Origin: Sinonovacula constricta
Lineage: Eukaryota; Mollusca; Bivalvia; Cardiida; Solecurtidae
NCBI GenBank assembly: GCA_007844125.1
Contig: CM017567.1
Span: 40,661,190-40,725,189, forward strand
Length of the DNA stretch: 64,000 nucleotides
Direction of reading: 5' to 3'
The notes beneath the pieces were generated by a model. That model saw nothing but the letters and a program-made list of their open reading frames with translations. It was not told the DNA's origin and did no database searches. The translations under genes and the position numbers were made by a program. Below are positions 49,036 to 60,805 of the stretch, piece by piece; within the stretch, counting starts at the first letter, position 1; each line of letters opens with the position of its first letter.

Positions 49036-49239
49036 ATTTAAAGAAATAAATGATTGTTTTAACTTTAAAAAGAAAATATCTTTGTTACTTTCAACATTTT
49101 CAGGTCATTGATTCCTACTTGTTTTGGATGACTTAAGGGAGGAACATTCTGTATGTAAACTGTGTTGTGGCTTCAGCGATATTTGGCACTCTGAAGTACC
49201 CATATACACCTGAAAACCTGCTTCTTCAACATGTAAGAA

Positions 49240-49916
49240 CAAATGAATTAAATACTATTAATGCGTAAAGTTTTATTGCATAAAACATGTGGCTTTTGTT
49301 AATAGTGTCACTTAAAGGCATTGAAAATGACCTTCTTTACAGTCCAGCCCCACCCCGCTGCACACACACACATACACACACAGATAAGACCACGCTTTGA
49401 GATCACAACTGGACTCTTGATAAGTTTATTATATCCTGACATATCATAGAGGTAGAGGTCATAAAACAATCACACTTGATGAACATGGACTAACTGCACT
49501 GCAATCAGCAACGGTCCAATCCCCATCCCTTTCCCAATACTATTGCATTTGGGTCCAGCTGGCTATACCCACCCCCACCCCACTTCCTTCCTCCAACCCA
49601 TTAACCTCGGTAATCGCTAAACCCACACCATTTAACTCCGCACACCGTTTAAGTCTAGTAGTGTAGGCGGAGTCGTAGTGGTATGTGGGCGGAGTTAAAC
49701 GTGTATCCAAATACCAACATGGACCGAAAAGTGCAGTGAGGACAAACGCCCGTGTAATTTAATGATAACATCAATCCGGTAAAACACACACAATATTTGA
49801 AACAGTGACAGGCAAAACTACCTATATAAATAAATTTTGTAGAATATTTGTAAGTATATTCAACGGTATTTTGTGGTTTCACACTGGTGCACATAGTGAA
49901 CAATTTTACATTCAAT
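49240..49916. other. Junction between the protease pseudogene and satellite B
   Basis: Contains a CA microsatellite (about 49360-49382) and a pyrimidine-rich stretch (49560-49635). The first isolated satellite B-like fragments (CCGCACACCGTTTAAGTCTA at about 49636) appear here. No further protease exon was found. Confidence 0.6.
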
Positions 49917-52900
49917 AGCCGCACATCAGATCTATCTGTTGAGTAAAAGGTGTCCATGTATGATTACAAATGCCGCAGATCATTTAGGTCCGCTGGGTAT
50001 AGGGTGTACATAGTGCCCCGTATTACTTTTAAAGCTGAACACCATTCAATTCTGTTGAGTAAAAGGTTGCATAGTACCCGATATAACTTTAAAAGCCCCA
50101 CACCATTTAAGTCTGTTTGCTAAAAGGTGTACATAGTGCCCCATATTACTTTAAAAGCCGCACACCATTTAAGTCTGTTGGCTAAAAGATTTACATAGTG
50201 CCACATATTACATAAAAAAACCCGCACACCATTTAAGTCTGTTGGCTAAAAGGTGTTCATAGTGCCCCATATTACAATAAAAGTCGCACACCATTTAAGT
50301 CTGTTGGCTAAAAGGTGTTCATAGTGCCCCATATTACAATAAAAGCCGCACACCATTTAAGTCTGTTGGCTAAAAGGTGTCCAAAGTGCACCATATTACT
50401 TTAAAAGCCGCACACCATTTAAGTCTGTTGGCTAAAAGGTGTACATAGTGCCCCATATTACTTAAAAAGCCGTACACCATTTAAGTCTGTTGGCTAAAAG
50501 GTGTCCACAGTGCACCATATTACTTTAAAAGCCGCACACCATTTAAGTCTGTTGGCTAAAAGGTGTCCACAGTGCACCATATTACTTTAAAAGCCGCACA
50601 CCATTTAAGTCTGTTGGCTAAAAGGTGTCCACAGTGCACCATATTACTTTAAAAGCCGCACACCATTTAAGTATGTTGGCTAAAAGGTGTCCACAGTGCA
50701 CCATATTACTTTAAAAGCCGTACACCATTTAAGTCTGTTGGCTAAAAGGTGTACATAGTGCCCCATATTACTTTAAGAGACGCACACCATTTAAATCTGT
50801 TGGCTAAAAGGTGTACATAGTGTCCCATTTTACTTTAAAAGCCGTACACCATTTAAGTCTGTTGGCTAAAAGGTGTTTATAGTGCCCCATATTACAATAA
50901 AAGCCGCACACCATTTAAGTCTGTTGGCTAAAAGGTGTTCATAGTGCCCCATATTAATTTAAAAGCCGCACACCATTTAAGTCTGTTGCCTAAAAGGTGT
51001 TTATAGTGCCCCATATTACTTTAGAAGCCGCACACCATTTAAGTCGGTTGGCTAAAAGGTGTACATAGTGCCCATATTACTTTAAAGGCCGCACATCATT
51101 TAAGTCTGTTGGCTAAAAGGTGTTTATAGTGCCCCATATTACAATAAAAGCCGCACACCATTTAAGTCTGTTGGCTAAAAGGTGTTTATAGTGCCCCATA
51201 TTACAATAAAAGCCGCACACCATTTAAGTCTGTTGGCTAAAAGGTGTTCATAGTGCCCCATATTAATTTAAAAGCCGCACACCATTTAAGTCTGTTGCCT
51301 AAAAGGTGTTTATAGTGCCCCATATTACTTTAGAAGCCGCACACCATTTAAGTCTGTTGGCTAAAAGGTGTACATAGTGCCCATATTACTTTAAAGGCCG
51401 CACATCATTTAAGTCTGTTGGCTAAAAGGTGTACATAGTGCACCATATTACTTTAAAGGCCGCACATCATTTAAGTCTGTTGGCTAAAAGGTGTACATAG
51501 TGCCCATATTACTTTAAAGGCCGCACATCATTTAAGTCTGTTGGCTAAAAGGTGTACATAGTGCACCATATTACTTTAAAGGCCGCACATCATTTAAGTC
51601 TGTTGGCTAAAAGGTGTACATAGTGCCCATATTACTTTAAAGGCCGCACATCATTTAAGTCTGTTGGCTAAAAGGTGTACATAGTGCACCATATTACTTT
51701 AAAAGCCGCACACCATTTAAGTCTGTTGGCTAAAAGGTGTACATAGTGCCCATATTACTTTAAAAGCCGCACATCATTTAAGTCTGTTGGCTAAAAGGTG
51801 TCCACAGTGCACCATATTACTTTAAAGGCCGCACACCATTTAAGTCTGTTGGCTAAAAGGTGTCCACAGTGCACCATATTACTTTAAAAGCCGCACACCA
51901 TTTAAGTCTGTTGGCTAAAAGGTGTACACAGTGCACCATATTACTTTAAAAGCCGCACACCATTTAAGTATGTTGGCTAAAAGGTGTACATAGTGTTCCA
52001 TATTACTTTAAAAGCCGCACACCATTTAAGTCTGTTGGCTAAAAGATTTACATAGTGCCCCATATTACTTTAAAAGCCGCTCACCATTTAAGTCTGTTGG
52101 CTTAAAGGTGTACATAGTGCCCCATATTACTTTAAAAGCCGTACACCATTTAAGTCTGTTGGCTAAAAGGTGTACATAGTGTCCCATATTACTTTAAAAG
52201 CTGCACACCATTTAAGTCTGTTGGCTAAAAGGTGTACATAGTGCCCCATATTACTTTAAAAGCCGTACACCATTTAAGTCTGTTGGCTAAAAGATTTACA
52301 TAGTGCCCCATATTACTTTAAAAGCCGCACACCATTTAAGTATGTTGGCTAAAAGGTGTACATAGTGTCCCATTTTACTTTAAAAGCCGTACACCATTTA
52401 AGTCTGTTGGCTAAAAGGTGTTTATAGTGCCCCATATTACAATAAAAGCCGCACACCATTTAAGTCTGTTGGCTAAAAGGTGTTCATAGTGCCCCATATT
52501 AATTTAAAAGCCGCACACCATTTAAGTCTGTTGCCTTAAAGGTGTTTATAGTGCCCCATATTACTTTAGAAGCCGCACACCATTTAAGTCTGTTGGCTAA
52601 AAGGTGTACATAGTGCCCATATTACTTTAAAGGCCGCACACCATTTAAGTCTGTTTGGTAAAAGGTGTACACAGTGCACCATATTACTTTAAAAGCCGCA
52701 CACCATTTAAGTATGTTGGCTAAAAGGTGTACATAGTGTTCCATATTACTTTAAAAGCCGCACACCATTTAAGTCTGTTGGCTAAAAGATTTACATAGTG
52801 CCCCATATTACTTTAAAAGCCGCTCACCATTTAAGTCTGTTGGCTTAAAGGTGTACATAGTGCCCCATATTACTTTAAAAGCCGTACACCATTTAAGTCT

Positions 52901-55635
52901 GTTGGCTAAAAGGTGTACATAGTGTCCCATATTACTTTAAAAGCTGCACACCATTTAAGTCTGTTGGCTAAAAGGTGTACATAGTGCCCCATATTACTTT
53001 AAAAGCCGCTCACCATTTAAGTCTGTTGGCTAAAAGGTGTACATAGTGCCCCATATTACTTTAAAAGCCGTACACCATTTAAGTCTGTTGGCTAAAAGGT
53101 GTACATAGTGTCCCATATTACTTTAAAAGCTGCACACCATTTAAGTCTGTTGGCTAAAAGGTGTACATAGTGCCCCATATTACTTTAAAAGCCGTACACC
53201 ATTTAAGTCTGTTGGCTAAAAGATTTACATAGTGCCCCATATTACTTTAAAAGCCGCACACCATTTAAGTATGTTGGCTAAAAGGTGTACATAGTGTTCC
53301 ATATTACTTTAAAAGCCACAAACCATTTAAGTCTGTTGGCTAAAAGGTGTTTATAGTGCCCCATATTACTTTAAAAGCCGCACACCATTTAAGTCTGTTG
53401 GCTAAAAGGTGTTCATAGTGCCCCATATTACTTTAAAAGCCGCACACCATTTAAGTCTGTTGGCTAAAAGACTTACATAGTGCCCCATATTACTTTAAAA
53501 GCCGCACACCATTTAAGTATGTTGGCTAAAAGGTGTACATAGTGTTCCATATTACTTTAAAAGCCACAAACCATTTAAGTCTGTTGGCTAAAAGGTGTTT
53601 ATAGTGCCCCATATTACTTTAAAAGCCGCACACCATTTAAGTCTGTTTGGTAAAAGGTGTACATAGTGCCCCATATTACTTTAAAAGCTGCACACCATTT
53701 AAGTCTGTTGGCTAAAAGGTGTACATAGTGCACCATATTACTTTAAAAGCCGCACACCATTTAAGTATGTTTGGTAAAAGGTGTACACAGTGCACCATAT
53801 TACTTTAAAAGCTGCACACCATTTAAGTCTGTTGGCTAAAAGGTGTACATAGTGCACCATATTACTTTAAAAGCCGCACACCATTTAAGTCTGTTGGCTT
53901 AAAGGTTTACACAGTGCACCATATTACTTTAAAAGCCGCACACCATTTAAGTCTGTTGGCTAAAAGGTTTACACAGTGCACCATATTACTTTAAAAGCCG
54001 CACACCATTTAAGTCTGTTGGCTAAAAGGTGTTCATAGTGCCCCATATTACAATAAAAGCCGCACACCATTTAAATCTGTTGGCTAAAAGGTTTACATAG
54101 TGCCCCATATTACTTTAAAAGCCGCACACCATTTAAGTCTGTTGGCTAAAAGGTGTTCATAGTGCCCCATATTACTTTAAAAGCCGCACACCATTTAAGT
54201 CTGTTGGCTAAAAGGTGTTCATAGTGCCCCATATTACTTTAAAGGCCGCACACCATTTAAGTCTGTTGACTAAAAGGTGTACACAGTGCACCATATTACT
54301 TTAAAAGCCGCACACCATTTAAGTCTGTTGGCTTAAAGGTTTACATAGTGCCCCATACTACTTTAAAAGCCGTACACCATTTAAGTCTGTTGGCTAAATG
54401 GTTTACATAGTTCCCCATATTACAATAAAAGTCGCACACCATTTAAGTCTGTTGGCTAAAAGGTGTACATAGTGCCCCATATTACTTTAAAGGCCGCACA
54501 CCATTTAAGTCTGTTTGGTAAAAGGTGTACACAGTGCACCATATTACTTTAAAAGCCGCACACCATTTAAGTCTGTTGGCTTAAAGGTTTACATAGTGCC
54601 CCATACTACTTTAAAAGCCGTACACCATTTAAGTCTGTTGGCTTAAAGGTTTACATAGTGCCCCATACTACTTTAAAAGCCGTACACCATTTAAGTCTGT
54701 TGGCTAAATGGTTTACATAGTTCCCCATATTACAATAAAAGTCGCACACCATTTAAGTCTGTTGGCTAAAAGGTGTTCATAGTGCCCCATATTACTTTAA
54801 AAGCCGCACACCATTTAAGTCTGTTGGCTAAAAGGTGTTCACAGTGCACCATATTACTTTAAAAGTCGAACACCATTTAAGTCTGTTGGCTAAAAGGTGT
54901 TCATAGTGCACCATATTACTTTAAAAGCTGCACACCATTTAAGTCTGTTGGCTAAAAGGTGTTCATAGTGCACCATATTACTTTAAAAGTCGAACACCAT
55001 TTAAGTCTGTTGGCTAAAAGGTGTTCATAGTGCACCATATTACTTTAAAAGCTGCACACCATTTAAGTCTGTTGGCTAAAAGATTTACATAGTGCCACAT
55101 ATTACTTTAAGAGACGCACACCATTTAAGTCTGTTGGCTAAAAGGTGTTCACAGTGCACCATATTACTTTAAAAGTCGAACACCATTTAAGTCTGTTGGC
55201 TAAAAGGTGTTCATAGTGCACCATATTACTTTAAAAGCCGCACACCATTTAAGTCTGTTGGCTAAAAGGTGTACATAGTGTCCATATTACTTTAAAAGCC
55301 GCACACCATTTAAGTCTGTTTGGTAAAAGGTGTACATAGTGACCCTTATTACTTTATAAGCCGCACACCATTTAAGTCTGATGGGTAAAAGGAGTAAATA
55401 GTGCCCCATATCACTTCAAAAGCTGTACACCATTTAAGTCTGTTGGCTAAAACGTGTACATACTTCCCCATATTACTTTAATAGCCGCACACCATTTAAA
55501 ACTGTACACCATTTAAGTCAGATGGATAAGCGGTGCACATAGTGTGCTATGACCACTAAATGTAGCATATGGTCATTTGTCGTCGTTATAAGCAGCTCAC
55601 CATTAAGTTCGTTTGGGTAAGAGGTGTAAACAATA
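49917..55635. repeat. Satellite B: 62 bp unit, about 90 copies
   Basis: Direct tandem units with CACACCATTTAAGTCTGTTG, then GCTAAAAGGTGTACATAGTG and CCCCATATTACTTTAAAAGC. Units are 61-62 bp. The edges (49917-50100 and 55330-55635) are diverged. A marker variant (GCTCACC) at 52079 and 52822 shows a 743 bp, twelve-unit block duplication, with a third occurrence at 53009. No open frame of 60 or more codons lies wholly inside. In primary sequence it is not evidently related to satellite A. Confidence 0.98.
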
Positions 55636-55639
55636 TACT

Positions 55640-56980
55640 GAGTATATATTTCTTTTGTGTGGAGAGTTAAAAACATACGTTAACTTATACCTTGTTTCCC
55701 ATTGTCATGCAAGTGTTTATTGCACATTTAAAATCTTCGTATATAAAAATCTTTAAACTATGAAGAAAGCAAAACTAATGAACAACAGGACATAATCACA
55801 TTCATATCCATTTTATTTATGTTAATAAAATGTATTTTATCAAAACATTTTAAAAATTGATTATTACAAGTCGGACAAAAAATAAAGAACGTCGTAAATC
55901 ATAATCTAGTAAAGTTACATTATCTGACCAATACCTTACATAAACATAAAGTAACAATGCCACATGATAAATTGATATATTTCTTCTGTGAAAGATGCAT
56001 ATTTTATACGTTAAAATCTTAAGGGGCATAATCGCAACACAGTGACAATTAATAACACAAATGCTGCAGTACACACGTAGAACACAATGGCTAACAAATG
56101 ACAGAACGAGCGTGTACAAGGTAATACTATGACCTATTTGCAAAAGAAATAGCAAATGTATTTAAAGTAACCTGAAAACAAGATAGGGTATACTGTGTCT
56201 CTAACCGTATTTCCAAAGTGCTATTTTTTCATATAACATATTTGGCTTGTCCATCCATCCATTCATCTATCCATCCATCCATCCATCGAGCCATCTATTC
56301 ATCCATCCATTTATCTATAATATCTGACACGCGCAACAGATACGTTATTCAACAGGCTTGCTAGAAACACTTAACTTTGATTTTGTAATGCCGTAGATAC
56401 TGTTTTAACATTGGGGTATATACATTAGGTAAACAGATGCACGACTTGCAATTTCTATGTTTCTAAAAGCACGTCGTGTTAGGACCAGTCTGTGTAACGT
56501 TTACGAGTGACGTACACATGCGAATATTTTTTAGGCAAGCCTAGTTGATGGATTTGCATTTGGCTTATTTATCGTGAAACCCTTATAGACCATCCATAAG
56601 AAGGCAAACATAAAGGTAACATAATCTTTAGAAGGACAACACATTACACTACAAACAAGATATTAGAGATGGTTTCATAATCTTTTTCATTATGGTTTAA
56701 CAAATCTTTCCATGTTTACTTTGGTGTTATATTTTTATCTATAGTAAACAGTAAGTTAGAGTTAACAGTTAGTAACTGTTAGTTAGACAAAGGAAACATA
56801 CCAATAAATTTTGTAAATTTTACATGTATACAAGATTAATGAACAAATATGACATAATTCGGAATGACTGTCCTATGCATTTTGTGTTTAGTGCTTACTA
56901 TCACAGTCAATCAGCGAAACTGTTGTCTATATCGCCAACCGTCCAGAAAATTAATACTCGGCTGAATAGGCTTGGCGTTC
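55640..56980. other. 3' flank of the minus-strand protease/PHD gene
   Basis: Probably includes the 3' untranslated region of the gene whose stop is at 56984. AATAAA signals on the minus strand occur near 55812. The 101-codon minus frame at 55850-56155 is Val/Tyr/Ile-rich without a recognised domain and I do not call it a gene. Confidence 0.4.
56246..56312. repeat. (ATCC)n microsatellite, interrupted
   Basis: CATCCATCCATTCATCTATC and further ATCC units with a few substitutions. Confidence 0.9.
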
Positions 56981-56983
56981 CTC

Positions 56984-59900
56984 TTAGCAGGGGCTAGTCT
57001 TCGTCATACCTCCTGCAGAGAAAAGATAAAGTTTAAGGCTTCCTTTTAACGATGGAACTGTGACAGGCGCATTGTCTTCCTTTTAAAAATAGTTTTGAAT
57101 AGTCTTTTATTAAATTGATATAATTAAGAGTAAATTGGCAAGCAAATAAAAAATGAAAAGAACAATGTTCTAGAAGAAAAAAAAAGTAGTGTTAGAATTT
57201 GTTATAGACACAATTATGGACATAAATATTGTTTGTCTTACTCAGTTTAACGGCTTCTTCTAGAGCTTTGTGGATACTTTTATTTTCCGTAAGCTTAAGT
57301 TGTTCATTGGCCTTCTCATAGTCACATCCAGCTTTCTGAAAATATCGAGATTAAATTAGTTATGCTGATACGCTAATGTGCACGCAGTTACTGAATACTG
57401 TTTCCGTTCATGAAAGCTTGTGATGAAACTATTAATCACTCCTAAGGAGAACATAAACATTTGATTTAAGGCATTTCGATGAAGCATACAGGCAAAAAAA
57501 AATTTATCGGTTATTAGGTGCCTGTAGTGTCAGTGTACGTGTTCACAATTACTACCTCGCTGCTAATGACATAAGATTCAATTCATTGACTTTTAAACAC
57601 AATGTAAAATTTGACAATTTTAAGATACACTTTAGTCTATCCTTTTTATTATATTTTTAAGCATGTTATGCAACTGTACCATTTGCTCGTATAATTCTGA
57701 GTATGTTTACTTAAGTAACAGTTATATAAAATAATTGGTTTACGCCGGAGACTTTAATTCGTTATTTAAAGCGAAGGTGGTCAAGGGACACGGTGTCTAC
57801 TTCATGCTTAGACGAGCTAACAAAGGTTTACCTTTTGAAGAATTGCAATCATGGCCTCCTTGAGAATAACCTTATCCATATAGTGCTGAATCATACTTTA
57901 AAAAAAAGATAAAAATGTTTGTTATTTGTAAATTGAAAACAGCAGTTATACAAAAAACTGGGTCGCATATAAGTTCCTTGTCCGTTTTGTGTAAATATGT
58001 GATACAGCTCATATATGATATCATGCCAGGTGTTCACGGCGTGCTATATACAATAAAGGAAGCACTATATCTGCTTCAAGTGGACACCGTCTTCAGGTAA
58101 CTAGAATACTTTTGGTGGGACCATAAAGCCAACTAACATCATATATGGTTTGTTCGTATACGTTGTTCATTTTCTAGACATTTGAAACATTTTCTTATGG
58201 TTGCTCATGCTTATCGTCTGGTTTCCATCGAGATAATACAGCCTGCAGTATAGAGCTGGTGTGTCAAATTTGCACATATATAATAAAAGCGTTAAATGGC
58301 ATGATTAGCAGATACTGCTGAGCGGAGTATTTGAAACAAACAGCATCTATTACTACGACCTAATTATATCTTTCTGCTCTAGGTTGAAAAGTAACAAAGT
58401 AAAGAAGCGTGTATAAACTATTAAACCTACTACGGGTCGTTTGTAAAAACCTTTCTCAGCACAGCGTTAGCCATCATCTTCATCTCTCGGACGGTTGTTA
58501 ACGGACTGAAATATATAAATGTATTTTTGTTGGGGGGGAGTTAGGGGCGGGAATGTGATGGTGAGGGCGGGTTTTACTTCACAAATATTCTATTATAGTG
58601 GTGATAACAATTAAATATAATTTAATTAAACACAATTACGATTACTACTTGCGCTCACAATGAAAGTAGATACGTTAAGAAGGGTCCTTTGTCTAAAGTA
58701 TATGTTTACAACTGATGTATGCAGCTAAACAAAGCTGTTTTGTCGTTGTTGAAAGACTTGCAAATTATACTAATGCCTAATTCGTTTACAGATGTTTCAA
58801 CATATATAATAATTACCTCCGTCTCTTTGTAAATGTTTCTAGAAGGTTCCTGTTCAGTGTGAAAATAGCCTGAAATGTAAAGTTTAATCAATCAAAAGCA
58901 AAAACTATGTTAATAATTTAAATAAATAAAAGCAAACAGCTTAAATTGAATTCATGCAATATGTAATCAAATGCCAAATACTGCCATGATTAGTTTAAAA
59001 TTGTTTAAGTATGTAGACCTATTATGTCTATTTTTAGTTTGTGGAAAAGTTTATGCTGTATAAATGCAACAGGAAAGGTATGATTAATAAACCAGTTATA
59101 TATGACATCATCATTATTACGGTAGACGGAATAAGATGCGTTGATGTTTGACAATTGATGAAGTACGTGCATGGAAAAAACATAGCAAATTAAGCCACAT
59201 ACCTTCTGAGAGAATGTGGCAAACCCAAAGCCCTCGTACTGTCCCATAGCTGTCTGTCTTACATAATGTAAATGCCTTTGCATCCATTGCTTCTTACTGA
59301 AAGAAAACGAATAATGTCCAAGAAAATGATACTATATGCAGTACAAGATATAATATAATGCTCTCAATAGCGATTGCATTTGTTTATAAACATTATAATT
59401 AAAATAATAGATTAAAATAATTCATGTAAGTCTAATGTAAATGAACTTTAATTGTTAACTTTTTATGGTAAATGAAAGAAAATGCAGCATACAATACGCA
59501 TGTATATAAACGTGTATATGTTTTTAACTAAAAAGAAAAGAATAATTTATTTAATTTAGACTTGTACATCGTAGCAATCTTTTCAACATATAATAAAATC
59601 ATGATCATATATGCCATATGCATTTGGTGTAACAGATAGTGTCGTACATTGACATAATGCACATAGACATAATATTTATATAGGTTGTACATTAATTTAA
59701 ACTTTTACATAGAAATGAAATATTGTTTGTGTCCAATGAAAACGTTTTATAAAAGATACCTATGTTTATTGGCTCTCAGATATTTGAAATCACATGCCTT
59801 ATGTATAATTTGATATCCTTATCAATATTTGGTGTAGATCTGTGTTAAAGATTCAATTACACAAAATGGGACAACACTTATCATAATAAGACCATACTAG

Positions 59901-60752
59901 AGGCAACAACAAACACAAAAGAAGAACCGCATTATCTTACCTGTTGCTTAAAACCGAAGAGAGTATCTGGTATCCTCTTTTGTAACCCTCCGTCATCTTT
60001 AAGGATAATGAAAATTAATTTTATCAGCATTTAATATAAATTTATTGAAGTTCATACTTCAATGTAGACTGTTCAGTACTATATTGACTGTAGAACTGAA
60101 TTTAAGTCCAATATATAAATAAGCGAAGTTCTGTGTATACGTTCTATTACTGGACTACAACATTTGCGTGTAAATTAGCAGCACAAGATAAACTTGATAA
60201 TATGTACAGTTCGGTAAGGGAAGTTCAATTAAAAACTAACACAAAAAAGGCAATTTATCAAATTAATTTTAAATCGAACTCACCAAGTGCAGCACGGTAT
60301 GCGTTGTGACAGTCATATCAAGATCCTCTTCCTAGAAAAAACGAAACTAGAAAAGTCTTACGTTCATGAAAACATGAAGTTATTGCTTTATTTTAAAACT
60401 GCATACATACACATATAAAGCATTGTTTACCAATTGGGACAGAAGCTGTAGTAAATTAATAACATACCTCCTCAGAAGAGCCATAAAAAGCCACCACAGG
60501 CCAAGTTCTCGCATGCTTATCCTGCAATGTAAGACATCACTTGCTACGTTCAATGTACAACAAAAAGAAAAAAAAAACAGAAAAAGAGACCGAGAGAGAG
60601 ACTGTGAAACAGACAGAGAAAAACGGAGAGAGACAGAGATGGACCAAAAGAGAGAAAGAGAGGCTGAGAGAGAGACCGAGAGGCCGACAGAGAGACGGAG
60701 AAAGAGAGTTCGAGATAGAGAGAGACATGCAGACAGACAGAGACAAACAGAG

Positions 60753-60805
<53 letters not shown>

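Larger units (their letters stand above)
46630..49232 (+). pseudogene. Front half of a Ulp1/SENP-type (C48) protease gene, six exons, two in-frame stops
   Basis: Exons 46630-46782, 47080-47265, 47917-47979, 48200-48292, 48358-48467 and 49104-49232 join in one frame with matching phases. Borders include TTGCAG|AC, GAAA|GTATGT, TTTCCAG|AG, GAG|GTAACA and CAT|GTAAGA; the first intron would use a GC donor (CAAG|GCAAG). The product starts acidic and polar (LEDLPTLSPLPQPKRCEAE), has a Lys-rich middle, then HWKTATADDDSIVVKIGPFT, LKSTLTDE and VIDSYLFWM, then ILYVNCVVASAIF. The order 'L..L.(L)TDEVIDSYL..' is how Ulp1 peptidase domains begin. In-frame stops are TAG at 46692-46694, within a run of acidic codons, and TAA at 49134-49136. 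No exon with the catalytic His, Asp, Gln or Cys follows; satellite B begins instead. So this is a pseudogene or split gene, unless both stops are sequence errors. Confidence 0.65.

Noticed and set aside
35165..55635. CRISPR array or coding repeat protein
   Set aside because: There are no unique spacers; whole units are tandem, and the setting is a eukaryotic genome.
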